A stretch of 25,874 nt of DNA, from positions 1 to 25,874 of the forward strand of contig QANT01001705.1 in NCBI GenBank assembly GCA_003254885.1. Reading direction: 5' to 3'. The translations under genes were made by a program, and so were the position numbers. Origin of the DNA: Purshia tridentata. Taxonomy: Eukaryota > Streptophyta > Magnoliopsida > Rosales > Rosaceae. Below, piece by piece: positions 1 to 9,600 of the stretch. The notes beneath the pieces were generated by a model. It worked only from the letters and a program-made list of their open reading frames with translations, had not been told where the DNA came from and searched no databases. The stretch's first letter is position 1, and each line of letters begins with the position of its first letter.

Positions 1-9
1 TGAGTTGGC

Positions 10-36
10 GTGTGTGTGTATATATATATATATATT
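10..36. repeat. (GT)n-(AT)n microsatellite
   Basis: A run of GT dinucleotides passes directly into a run of AT dinucleotides. It is a simple-sequence repeat in AT-rich intergenic DNA and is likely to be length-polymorphic. Confidence 0.9.
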
Positions 37-672
37 CGAGTTACTTTATTTCCTGAGTTTTGAGGGTAAATTCCATCTTTTCACCACATCCTCTCCTAGG
101 GTATAGAATGAGTTTGATAGAGGTGTTATGTTAGGGCCCAAAATCCTGGAGCTAAACCATAACATAAAAATCGACAAACCGGAGCCGATCGATTGATTGG
201 TACAATTGAAATGTATTTACAAATCAAAGTTAATCGTTCGTTTGACACAGTTAAATTTCATAATTAACCGATCGATTGATTGGTACAATTGAAATGTATT
301 TATAAATCAAAGTTAATCGTTCGTTTAACACAGTTAAATTTCATAATTAATTATAGGATAATATGATAATATTAATTATGATATATAATGTAATATTATA
401 ATATTAATAATACTAGGATAATATTAAGATTTATATATCATTAATTTTAGGATAATATTACATATTTTTTAAATTAAAAACATCTGTATAATATTTTTGG
501 ACCTTAGTCAAAAATAAAAAAGTATTAAAGTATTACTCTAAGAGAGGAGAAAAAATTGGACCGGCCTATAAATCACCCTAACCAAAATTATCTTCCTAAT
601 ATCTAGAACCAGCTATAAGCCAAAAATTAATAGTTTAAAAAAAAACAGAATGATCGGCCAAAAAAAAAAACT
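37..672. other. AT-rich intergenic DNA
   Basis: No coding region or RNA gene could be recognised here. The stretch is very AT-rich, especially at 350-500. It contains the 83-bp tandem duplication listed separately and poly-A runs near 635-670. It may be old transposon-derived sequence, but no termini were identified. Confidence 0.6.
185..350. repeat. 83-bp tandem duplication (two copies)
   Basis: Copy 1 is 185-267 and copy 2 is 268-350, directly abutting with no spacer. Both begin with CCGATCGATTGATTGG and end with TTCATAATTAA. I see only two differences: C/T in the middle (TTTACAAATC versus TTTATAAATC) and G/A (GTTTGACAC versus GTTTAACAC). Two mismatches in 83 bp imply a fairly recent local duplication. 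No ORF or known element is associated. Confidence 0.93.
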
Positions 673-727
673 GAATATATCTCAAAATCAAAGCGCTTCA
701 TTAAATGGTGCTGGGAGCAGAGACTCA

Positions 728-1423
728 AGCTTAGTTTGGTATTGCAGTGAGAAAAAACTGAAGTGAAGTAATACAGTTGTAAAGTAATGTCAGCTGAGTA
801 TTTGGTAAACTATGTTTTCAAAAGTGCTGTGAGTACAAAAGCAGTATAAAGATGTTTGGTAAATTGTAATATAAAACTGCTATGACTGTTTATAATTACT
901 AAAATGGACATGATACCGAAAGTTTTTTGACTTATTTATTTGAAAAAAATACATTCTATTAGTTTATAATTTTTGGTCTACAAATTTATATTAGTATTAA
1001 AATTATATACCACAAAACAAAATTATTAAATAAGTATGCATATTTTTTTGAAGGAATATTTAAATTTTAATGGTACAAATAAAATATTATAATTAATAAT
1101 ATCAATATAAAATAGTTATATTAAAAGTACATCCATCATCACATACATCATACATATACCATAGTTAAAAAATGAGGATAATGGTTGTCATTTTATTAAA
1201 AAAGTGAGGATAGATTGGGTAAAAATAATTTTGGCCACAATTGTCACTCACTACAGTTTTGAAAAGCAGATTTCAAACTGTAGTGAATATTGTAATGAGT
1301 GACCTCAAATAGTCACTCACTACAGTTTTTGAATTTTTACCAAACATTAAAACTGTTGTGAGTGACCTAGAATTGTCACCCACAATAGTTTTATGATCTC
1401 TCACTACAATCTCAAACGGAGCC
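728..1423. mobile_element. Candidate PIF/Harbinger (Tourist-like) MITE, about 696 bp
   Basis: The left end (728-751, starting AGCTTAGTTTGG) and the reverse complement of the right end (1400-1423, starting GGCTCCGTTTGA) match at 18 of 24 positions, including the shared GTTTG and AGTGAG blocks. That gives imperfect terminal inverted repeats. The flanks on both sides read TCA (725-727 and 1424-1426), a candidate 3-bp target-site duplication. GTTTGG-type ends and 3-bp duplications are typical of PIF/Harbinger-derived MITEs. The interior has no coding capacity: its centre is AT-rich, and its right part is packed with inverted copies of a CACTACAGTTTT motif. Copy B of the flanking repeat lacks the element, which supports insertion. 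The superfamily assignment is an inference. Confidence 0.65.
1249..1285. repeat. Hairpin inside the candidate MITE
   Basis: CACTACAGTTTTGAAA (1249-1264) faces TTTCAAACTGTAGTG (1271-1285) across a short loop. The two arms are complementary apart from one extra T. Related CACTCACTACAGTTTT copies occur again at about 1313-1328 and in inverted form around 1350-1400, so the right part of the element can fold on itself. Confidence 0.8.
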
Positions 1424-1476
1424 TCATAGTCATATCTCATTTTCATCATTAACGGCACAAACATTTTTAACTCGTG

Positions 1477-2990
1477 GGTCTGTTTAAATGAAAGTATTTT
1501 ATGGAGTGTATTTAGATTTGAAGAGCCCAATCTAAATACACATGTTTGGATTTAATTTAAAGGAGTGATTTGGCTTTTAAATGTCCAAATTTATAAATTT
1601 CAAATAATTTTCCGACTAAGTATTTAAAATCTCACCTCTCTCTCTCTCATCACCTCCGGCCACCAGAGACCACCCCTCCAGTGAACCACCTTCGGCGGCT
1701 TGTCAAGAATATATCTCAAAACCAAAGTGCTGCATCAAGTGGTGGCGGCGGCGGCAAAAGCTCATATCTCATTTTCATAGTTAAGAGCAAAAACATTATT
1801 AACACGTGTTCATTAATACATCAGCAGCACCCAACCCCACACAAGCATCAATAATTATAATGGTTCGGCCTCCCATGAATTGGACCCATCATGGATCACA
1901 TTATTTTAATCAGAACAAATTTAAAGAAAATAAACACAAATTAAATAAAAGAAGAAGAGCGAGTTGTGTACATTTTGGCGACATATTCCATTGCTTGATT
2001 TCGAATATGCTGACTGCTTAGCCGCTGACTCCATAATCATATTCATGGTACTATCTTAATTTGGCATTTTCTGATTTCCTTTATCATAATTATATTATCA
2101 AAAAGGAAGCTAAATAGAAATTGTGTAAAGTAATAGACTAATTATACATATAATATACATACGCCCTGGTCCACATCCCCTTTCTTTTATCCAGTTATTT
2201 AAATTTAAGGTTGAAAAATCAGTTTCTACATTAGTGATATTTCTCTTTTTATTATTGGAGAGATTTCAAATTTGATTTCTCTCCTTTTATATTAAAAAAA
2301 AAACTCAAAGAAAGCAGCATAAAAAGACAAAATAATGTGATCTAACTCAATTGATGGGTATGGAACTTGGAAGGTGAGAAAATGTGAATTAATATTAGAT
2401 AGAATTGTTTGTTTTGTTTGTCAAAAGAATACTAAAGAGTTTTAAAGGCAAAAACAAAAACAGACTAGACCCGCCTTGTTCATGTGGGTTAGCCATTCTG
2501 TCGATACCAAATGACGGAAGAGTTGAAAAACAATCTTAGCCATCCAATCCAATGGCGCGCATACACACACATGATCACATCACACAACTACTCTGCTGAC
2601 TTGCCACCAAAACCCAGACCCACTCTTCTGTTCTAAAACATGAATTTGGCAAATTCACAATGGGCAAACACCACCGCGTGAATCGCCGATTTCTATTTCT
2701 GGTAAGCGGAAGCCTCTTCTAGAAAAATAAAATCTAAGAAAAATGATTTATTGTAATCCAAATATTATATGATAACACTAGGATTATGTATATCAGTATA
2801 TATGTAATAAATACCAACTTCATAGTGACGGTTCCACATGTTGCAAGAATGTTTGGCATGCATATACAGACGAAGACTGGTCGTTGAAAGAGAGAGGAGA
2901 AGAGAACCCATCCAATAAAATCCAGCTCTCTTATCTACTCTCTATCTCTCTTCTCAACACCTCAATCCTTTTTTTGGAACTATTATAGCC
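1477..2990. other. Intergenic region and upstream DNA of the ARM-repeat gene
   Basis: No convincing gene is present. The stretch contains the 1507-1540 hairpin, a CT repeat near 1636-1650, copy B of the diverged repeat, and AT-rich sequence with poly-A. The last 70 bases before 2991 are pyrimidine-rich (CTCTCTTATCTACTCTC and similar), which is common in plant 5' leaders. A donor-like CTG/GTAAGC occurs at 2701-2706, and an acceptor-like ATTATAG ends two bases before the ATG at 2991, so a leader intron is possible. RNA evidence would be needed to decide. Confidence 0.5.
1507..1540. repeat. Perfect 12-bp inverted repeat with 10-nt loop
   Basis: TGTATTTAGATT (1507-1518) and AATCTAAATACA (1529-1540) are exact reverse complements. 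The structure lies just outside the MITE and the copy A repeat. No gene is associated with it. Confidence 0.85.
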
Positions 2991-4211
2991 ATGGAAGATC
3001 AACCAAAGGAAGACAGCCCACGAGTCCTCAAGGTCCTGCAAGCTCTAAAACAAGCTTCCCATGAACTACAAACCCATCCGTGTCCTGACTCGGCCGAGTC
3101 AAACTCGTCCGCCATTAACGCTTTGCTAGAGCTCGAGAACGAGTCCGACACCATCCTCTCCAAAGACCCACATCTCTCCACGCTTTCCCAACACCTCGCA
3201 ACCTTCAAAAACCTCGTCGAGACCCTCAAGAGGTCCAAAGGCCACCTCAGCATCAGCTCGTTTTTAACTCGCCGGTGCTCGACTCACTGCCTGTCCCGAC
3301 TCGCCGGGTCGATCGAGTCCGAAATCCAGGCGTGGATCGACCGTGAGAGCTTGGAGAGCTTGACCAGAGCTTTGAAAGAACAACCATTTCACAACGAGGA
3401 CGAGTTGGTTAAGCTCTTGACTCAGTTCGAGGACCGGGTTTTGCAGGGTTTCAACCGCGAGTTACAAGATTTGATCTTGAAGTCCAAGGTGTTTACTTTG
3501 CTCGAGTCTGTTCTCTGTGATTCCAATTGCTCCAAACGAGTTAGGGAACATTCGGCTTTTGCCATAGCGGCTTTGATTAAGTTCAACAAAGATGTGTTTG
3601 TGGGTCAAGTGCTGATGGGTCAAACAGTTAAAGCTTTATTAACAATCGCTTCACCGAATTCGATCAAAGTTCTATGTACTCTGGTCAGATTGATAAAGTC
3701 TCCGCTCGTTGATGAAATTGAGTCCAATGGTGAAATACCTAAGATCATAAGCTTGTTGAATCGTGAGGATCTTGAAATGAGAGTGTTGGCCATGGTTTGT
3801 GTGCTTGAAATTGGGTACTTTGGGCGCAAAGAGGCCATTGATGCTATGCTTGAGGAGGGTCTGATAAAGAAGCTTGTGGAATTGCAAAGGTCAGAGCTTG
3901 GTGGGGATTTAGTGGAACTGGGTCTCTATGATGATGATAAGGAGAACAGAGAGGTTAGTGTTGTTGATGATGGAGTTAAACAAGAGGGGAAGATCATAAG
4001 AGAGAGTATGGGAAAAGGGTTCTTAGAGAGCTATCCATTCTCTAGCTGTGTGGCAAGGTTTTCTGTGCAATTGGAGGTGGGTGAAGGGCTGAGGCAGAGA
4101 GAGAAGAGGGCCTTGAAGCAAGAGATATTAGTGAGAGTGAGAGAAGCCTCCATCTCTGATGCAGAGGCTGCCTCCATTATTGCTGAGGTTTTGTGGGGGT
4201 CTTCACCTTAG
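2991..4211 (+). CDS. Armadillo-repeat superfamily protein, 406 aa, single exon
   Basis: This intronless ORF begins at an ATG in good plant context (GCCATGGA) and ends at TAG. Residues 1-140 are an alpha-helical N-terminal part without a U-box, with blocks such as ALKQASHELQ and SIESEIQAWIDRESLE. Residues of about 165-300 show armadillo-type helical repeats: EHSAFAIAALIKF, IKVLCTLVRLI, IPKIISLLNREDLEMRVLA and LIKKLVELQ. An acidic, low-complexity stretch at about 301-334 interrupts the fold. It is followed by a conserved-looking C-terminal repeat (CVARFSVQLEVGEGLRQREK) and a WGSSP end. The arrangement fits a plant family of ARM proteins related to the ARM halves of U-box ligases, but here there is no E3 domain, signal peptide or membrane segment. 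These proteins usually act as binding scaffolds. The partner and pathway cannot be read from the sequence, and I assign no symbol. Confidence 0.92.
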   Translation: MEDQPKEDSPRVLKVLQALKQASHELQTHPCPDSAESNSSAINALLELENESDTILSKDPHLSTLSQHLATFKNLVETLKRSKGHLSISSFLTRRCSTHCLSRLAGSIESEIQAWIDRESLESLTRALKEQPFHNEDELVKLLTQFEDRVLQGFNRELQDLILKSKVFTLLESVLCDSNCSKRVREHSAFAIAALIKFNKDVFVGQVLMGQTVKALLTIASPNSIKVLCTLVRLIKSPLVDEIESNGEIPKIISLLNREDLEMRVLAMVCVLEIGYFGRKEAIDAMLEEGLIKKLVELQRSELGGDLVELGLYDDDKENREVSVVDDGVKQEGKIIRESMGKGFLESYPFSSCVARFSVQLEVGEGLRQREKRALKQEILVRVREASISDAEAASIIAEVLWGSSP

Positions 4212-4579
4212 AAATTGTTTGTAATTTTTTGAATGTAAGTGAAAATGGGGAAGAGGGTACAAAGAAATACAATTTGTTGTTAGTGATCATTATATTATGT
4301 CTCTTTGCAATTGCAATGTAATTAACATTTATTGGTGCAAAGAAATTAATTGTTTGAATTTGGATGAAGATGGTAAGCACAATTTGTTCCAAGTTTCTGA
4401 GGATTTTTTTCACAGAAAGATTTTGGGTTTACGCTGGAATCATTGCTTGGTATATGCTTCTGGGTTTAGACAAAATGATTATAATTTGTGTGCGGATGTT
4501 ACCAGACACACCAATTATTAATAGTCATTAATGAGCAATCTGTTTGTTCACGTCACGTGTCTATAAATTGTGTGTGTAT

Positions 4580-4607
4580 GAGAGAGTGAGAGAGAGAGAG
4601 AGAGAGA
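4580..4607. repeat. (GA)n microsatellite
   Basis: About thirteen GA units with one interruption (GAGAGAGTGAGAGAGA...), followed by poly-A. It is a simple-sequence repeat. Confidence 0.9.
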
Positions 4608-4620
4608 AAAAAATGAAAGG

Positions 4621-4746
4621 ATCTTAGTCAATGAAGCCAGCTAGCTGGTCTTTTTTTTTTTGGCCAAAAAAAAAAAGAAGATTTGCCACAAGTATCTTAG
4701 TCAATGAAGCCAGCTAGCTGATCTAATGATAAAGGTTTGCCACAAG
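4621..4746. repeat. Direct repeat of a 27-bp block plus an 11-bp block
   Basis: The block ATCTTAGTCAATGAAGCC..AGCTAGCTG occurs identically at 4621-4647 and 4694-4720, a 73-bp offset. A second block, TTTGCCACAAG, follows each copy at 4682-4692 and 4736-4746, a 54-bp offset. The first unit is therefore 19 bp longer, and its excess sits around the perfect palindrome at 4649-4678. The simplest reading is a local duplication followed by gain of the palindrome in one copy, or its loss from the other. Confidence 0.93.
4649..4678. repeat. Perfect 30-bp palindrome with homopolymer arms
   Basis: The sequence reads TC, eleven T, GGCC, eleven A, GA. It is fully self-complementary with no loop. It lies between the two copies of the 27-bp direct repeat. 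Sequences of this kind can extrude as cruciforms and are prone to length change in replication and in assemblies. Confidence 0.93.
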
Positions 4747-5735
4747 CATAACAACGCCTGACAATTACAACGGGAATAAGAGAAATATTATATGGGCACC
4801 ATAGTAGCTCGATTCATTCAGAATCATTCATGGGAGCGTGGATAACTTTGCTTAGCAAAATTGGACGGGATAAAATGGAAGTTGTTATATAGTTGTATTA
4901 AGAAAAATTAATTCACAACTTGGTTAAAACTTAAAACAAAGGTCTTCAGAAATTTTCCAACCTCCAACTTAGCAAATACAGCTAATATTGGATAGAAGGC
5001 ATTAAATATTCACTCCCTTCATTTTGGTACAGTTGCGTGGGGAACTGCACTGCTACACACCATAAAAGGGAAGGAATGAATGGAAAAAGGCCTGTAGGCA
5101 GAGGATGCAGGCGGCATACATGCGGTGCTGGCCAAAATTGATGCGTCATTGATGAGATGGTCAGACTGAGCATACACACATTACTCGTGGCATTACGTGA
5201 GGGCTCCTGAAAATACTGGAAGAGTTGTTACCTATCTAGTACAGTGTTGATGAATGATGATGGTCAAAGAGTCGCGACCAATCAGATACATTGTCACATA
5301 TCTGGTTACATAATACATTCCTGTTTAAGACATCATGATGAAACTCATTTTGAAATTTCAATTGTTCAAGAAAAAAAATAATAGCTTAACCAAGATAAAA
5401 CATAAAAATATAACATTAAACCAATTGGTTACCTCCTAATTTCATCCGAACTTATTTTATGAATCATAAAGACAAAACCCATCTCCACGATTCAGCTGTA
5501 CACTTGTTGCCTCAATTTACTCTGCATACAAAACATCTGCCAGAAGCTGCCTAAAAAAAATATATGTTGCTTGCTAGCATTCTTTGCTAAACTGCCTATG
5601 TTGGCATTTTAAACGCGAGAGGGAGAGTTAGGAACAAAGCTTCTGAAACTACTTTTCAACTAAAGGTCCATCATATCCAAGTTCCAAATGAAGATAGCTT
5701 GTGTCCTCTTCAAACAAAAATCTTCAGAACAAAAT

Positions 5736-8700
5736 TTATCCTCTCTCTCCTGATTGACTTGCACTTCCGATAGCCTTCCTACGTAAAAGGGTGCCGAAAA
5801 TGGTGAAAGCTGCAACCAGACCAAACTGCAAATGATCAGTGCTATTTGTTTTTATGCAAATCTTACCCATCTTGCGGCTATTTAAATTAGCATTAACTGA
5901 CGCTCTCAAATTTCGGCCCAGCCGAGACTCCGCCTGTAAATTTCCACCCAACACCGTCTCTTTATTGAAAGACAGGAGAGTCATTGTCAGGCTGACATTG
6001 TCATTTCTCACAGGGTAGTCTCTGCCCCTCAAAGTAGCTTCAACACTGCCACCATATGCAACTTGTTCAGGACCCACCATTTGGCCTGCATTCATTACAA
6101 ATCTCAATCTCTTCCCAAATGATACGGTATCTTCAAGTTTGGCACCAATGTAATACTTGCCCCCAAAAGAAGTCAAAGAGACTCCACAGTCAGCAGAGTT
6201 GTGCCACAAATTCTTCAGCTTTGTGTTGCTGTGAACAGTATAGATTGTATCTTTGCCAGCAGATTGAACATCAAGACCTACAGAATATGTTGTCCCCCTG
6301 GAATCCGAGTAAGCTGCAGCACACTCAGATTGAATGCTAAAGTCCTGCTTGTCCTTGCTCATCTGCCCTGTGACAGAGGTAAAGATATTCCTATTTATCT
6401 GCGCAGCTGTTTCCAAGCTTATTCCATCAAAGCACACATCATTATCCCATCCATGGGGGTCAAGAACAGGTCTCACTATCCACTCATCATTCGTAACTAG
6501 GCAACGATATCTGTGCCCACAGAGATTAGAGTCAAAAGTTGGAGGGACCTCCATATCTGGTAATAAAACAGCCTCTTCTTCTGGGGAGGGCTGCTGACTA
6601 TCAGAATTATCATCGCTCACCAAAATTTTCTCTTTAGAAAGCTTAATCTCCATCCGCCTACGGTACTCTTCTTTCAACTGTTTCTTTAGATAAAGGGTCT
6701 CTCTATAATCCAATTCATCAAGATAGTCTTTTTTCTGAGAGTTTGTCAATCTCTCAAACTGGGATTTTGTCAGGATTCGGATTGGAGGTAGTTGATCATA
6801 CTCATCTTCTTTCTCCATGTCTGAAAGAAAGCTCTCATCAATTTCAATGTCCACTCCACTTGAACAAATGGCAGTGCGATGACGTAGAAAAGATGAGAGA
6901 AGATGGGGTAGAGAAGGCACTTGGGTGGCACTTGAGGGCCCAAGTTCAATGCTGTCCTGAAATTTCAAGAGAATATTGACATCACCCAGAACTTTCGTAC
7001 AAATGCATAGTAACCAAAACTGGGATTTCCAAACCTGTCCATTTGGAAGTATCTTTTGCCCCATGTTATTTATCTTACACTGAGGATGATTCTCAACCAA
7101 AAGCACTGGGTTTTCAAGTCTGGAGTCAGACACTGCCTGGTGTATATAGTGCTGCAACATATCTGTGCTTTGCCTCCAATATGATTCATAGCTGACAGGA
7201 AACCCATCAGGTCCTTCTGGAAGAGCTGGGGAAGAATGAGTCATAACAAGAATGGTGTTAAACCAAATTGCAGGCCCAAAAACTTCAGTTATTAGCTTCA
7301 AAAGAGGGAAGTCGTTATAGATTGTATCAATGAGGTCAAGGCGTTCAAAGAACAAAACAATGTCAGGTGGACATTTTCTAATGAATCTCTTCACGGAGAG
7401 CATAATCTTCTTATTTCTGCGCAAACTGCCTGTAGATAATGGCAAAAAACCAGGGGTATCAATGATAGTTACTCTAATCCCGTTTACAGTTCCCACAACC
7501 TCCTGAATGTGATCTGTGCCCGGTCCAAATGCATTGGTTACAGTTTTTGTTTGATCAAATACAGAATTTATTGTAGCACTTTTTCCAACTCCCGTTTTCC
7601 CCAGTACAAGGATCCTAATAGAGAAATCAATTTCAGGCAGGCCAGCAGCCTCTTGTTCTGCAACCATTGCTCTAGCTCTATCACTTCTAAGATTAACTCT
7701 TTTCAGATCAGATTCTTCTGCCCGTATCAAAGTTGCCAGGTGAATACGATAAAGAACCTTTGCCACGAAAAGATTGTCTTGTGGGAGATCAAGCCGTCGG
7801 AGGAGGCGCAAGAACTTAACTTGAAGATCATTAACTGTTACCAATGGATTCATCTTTTTCTTGCCAAAGAAACTACGAGATTGATCAGAATTTTCAACTA
7901 CAACATGCTGCAGGGAGGGATTAGACTGAATTTCCTGATCGTTATTGAATGAGTGTGACGTATCAAAAGTGGTCGAGTGAGCAGCAGCTGAAAACCACAG
8001 AACAATAAATCTTGCCTAATCAAATAAAGTAAAACTCACAGACAGAAATTGGTTCAATTTCAGAAATCTTGCAACTGGGTCACTGGCATATAGTCATTAT
8101 ACACTTCTACTGTCTGAGCATCAAATATTGATTTATTAAATTTATACATCAGATTACACCTACTGTCAAATTCTGTTTGAACATTCACTGAAAACTACAA
8201 GCATCCTTTACATTAAACTTTATTTTCTGAAATCAACATGAACATCGGGAACAAATCATGTTCTTAAAAGGTTAATAATTTATGGCACGAGACATGTAAT
8301 AGAATGGCCAAACTGAACCAAAAAACCCAAAGTCAAATGAAATAGTAGTCTTGAATCAAATGTTGAGTTGGCTAGTCTTGATTTAAGGAAAGGGTTTAGT
8401 AACAACGAAACCTATTCAAAGGATTAAGATGTGAAGACAAAAATATAAAACTAAGCATTGTAATTTTCTGTATAAAGAGTTGGAGAGTGTGGTATTTGGA
8501 AGTCACATGCATAATACTTGGTCTTTTTTTTTTGTCCAGGTGGACTCACTGCTTTTGTACTGTTTACACATTTTCTTTATAAAATTGTTCTGCTTCCTGA
8601 AAAAACCGTTAGTTGTTCACAAGAAAGTTAGAACGTGTGGGAGTACTCTGACATCGGTTTAAATAACTGTACACTTTAGACTGATGTGCATTATGAAGTC

Positions 8701-8884
8701 AAACTATAGAATAAATCCTTAAGAATCACCCACCATGTATTAGAGGGGCAGTAATACCTTGGTCATCCAACTCTTCCCTCGATGGTTCCTCACTAAAGAA
8801 ACTGTCACTGCCTGACAATGGTCGAGATGAGACCAAAGACTTGGATACTAGCTGAGAAAAAACCCAATCTTTAAGAGTCTTCAT
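5736..8884 (-). CDS. TOC90: Translocase of chloroplast 90 (Toc159-family GTPase), 792 aa
   Basis: The coding exons are complement(8758-8884) and complement(5736-7987). The intron at 7988-8757 has GT/AG ends and splits a codon after its first base. The joined length of 792 aa is close to the roughly 790 aa of Arabidopsis TOC90. The protein is a GTP-dependent receptor for preproteins at the chloroplast outer envelope. The N-terminus MKTLKDWVFSQLVSKSL matches the TOC90 type: only about 90 residues precede the conserved region, and the long acidic A-domain of Toc159/132/120 is absent. The G-domain has GKTGVGKS at about 172-179, DTPG at 219-222, THSS near 292 and ENHP at 341-344. A charged linker follows (DEYDQLPPIRIL and YLDELDYRETLYLKKQLKEE). 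The membrane M-domain runs from about 530 to the end and includes RYRCL, GWDNDVCFDG, SFGGKYY and RGRDYPVRND. The start is the first ATG after the leader-intron acceptor. I see no frameshift or missing GTPase motif. Confidence 0.95.
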
Positions 8885-9413
8885 CTTTCCTGCATAATAT
8901 TTGCAACTGACTATCATATTCCATCTTTCTAAATCCTCAGGGCATATAACGAAACAAAATATAAAGCTAAATCATAACTCCACAACTAAAATGGCAACAT
9001 TCACTAAATCAAATAGCTTCGCAATTTATCGAACACATAACCAGATCAAAATTGGTGGGTCTACATTCAAAACAGACAATGTATAAACAAAAAATTATGA
9101 CTTAGGATCCGTTTGTTAATGTTTTGGGGTTCACTCAGTAGAAGCTGATGCATATATATATATATTCAATTGATTATTAAAGAAATTAAGAGGAAAAAAA
9201 AAAAAGACTTGTAAGTGCTTAGCTTATGATTTTCGAGCTCAAGAGTCTGGCTGTCGAAATTGCAGCAAGTTTCATTTCGCTTATTTATAAACCAAGAATG
9301 AAACATTTTCCAGTAGAAATATGCATTCGATTGCAATTTTATGAAATCACAGGTTAACCTGATAAAAAAGGAGGGAGTGAAGCTTACCTGGATATACAAA
9401 TTTTGGTCTGAAT

Positions 9414-9485
9414 TTATTTCACTCTACGCTTATAAAACGAAGGCGATGGTGACAGACTATCAAAGCCATGAGGCAAATCAAGCAT
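9414..9485 (-). other. Upstream ORF 1 in the TOC90 leader (23 codons)
   Basis: ATG at 9485-9483, starting MLDLPHGFDSL and ending at TAA at 9416-9414. It lies wholly within the proposed noncoding first exon, provided transcription starts upstream of 9485. It could reduce translation of the main ORF. No evidence of conservation can be judged here. Confidence 0.4.
9419..9469 (-). other. Upstream ORF 2 in the TOC90 leader (16 codons)
   Basis: ATG at 9469-9467, starting MALIVCHHRL and ending at TGA at 9421-9419. It overlaps upstream ORF 1 almost entirely, in a different frame. It is conditional on the transcript including this position. Confidence 0.4.
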
Positions 9486-9600
9486 CCGTACAGCCCTGAA
9501 ACCCTATTAGAGGGCCCTTGAATCAGCAAATTCCACGCGATTCGGTATCCGCAGCGTGAAAACGAATGGCGACTGAAGAAAGGGTGTGAGGCTTAGGAAG

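Larger units (their letters stand above)
673..1808. repeat. Diverged direct repeat; copy A is split by the MITE
   Basis: Copy A is 673-727 joined to 1424-1476, and copy B is 1707-1808. The left halves share GAATATATCTCAAAA followed by a related CAAAG..GC..CAT motif. The right halves share TCATATCTCATTTTCAT, then AAAAACATT/ACAAACATT and an ending in CGTG. Copy B runs straight through where copy A is interrupted at 728-1423. The two copies differ by scattered substitutions and a few indels, so they are older than the 83-bp duplication. What the unit was originally is unknown. Confidence 0.7.
4212..5735. other. Intergenic DNA between the ARM gene and TOC90 (convergent 3' ends)
   Basis: The 3' flanks of both genes lie here. 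No further coding region is recognisable. Features noted separately are a GA microsatellite and a 27-bp direct repeat with a 30-bp palindrome. The sequence from about 5450 to 5735 probably contains the 3' UTR of TOC90, but I could not place its end. Confidence 0.5.
8885..9600 (-). other. TOC90 5' leader with a leader intron
   Basis: On the minus strand, a donor CAG/GTAAGC lies at 9388/9387 and an acceptor ATGCAG/GAAAG at 8890/8889, only five bases before the ATG at 8884. This gives a leader intron of about 498 nt (8890-9387). The noncoding first exon would lie upstream of 9388, and its 5' end is unknown (perhaps near 9550-9650). It contains two short upstream ORFs. I did not find a clear TATA box. 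The splice sites are strong, but the assignment is by pattern only. Confidence 0.6.

Noticed and set aside
1806..2021. Small plus-strand ORF of 71 codons
   Set aside because: The composition is Asn/Lys/His-rich from AT-rich DNA, there is no domain, and it starts in the end of a non-coding repeat. Treated as chance.
4297..4521. Plus-strand ORF of 74 codons just after the ARM gene
   Set aside because: It lies in the probable 3' UTR and flank, has no recognisable motif and no intron-exon context. Treated as chance.
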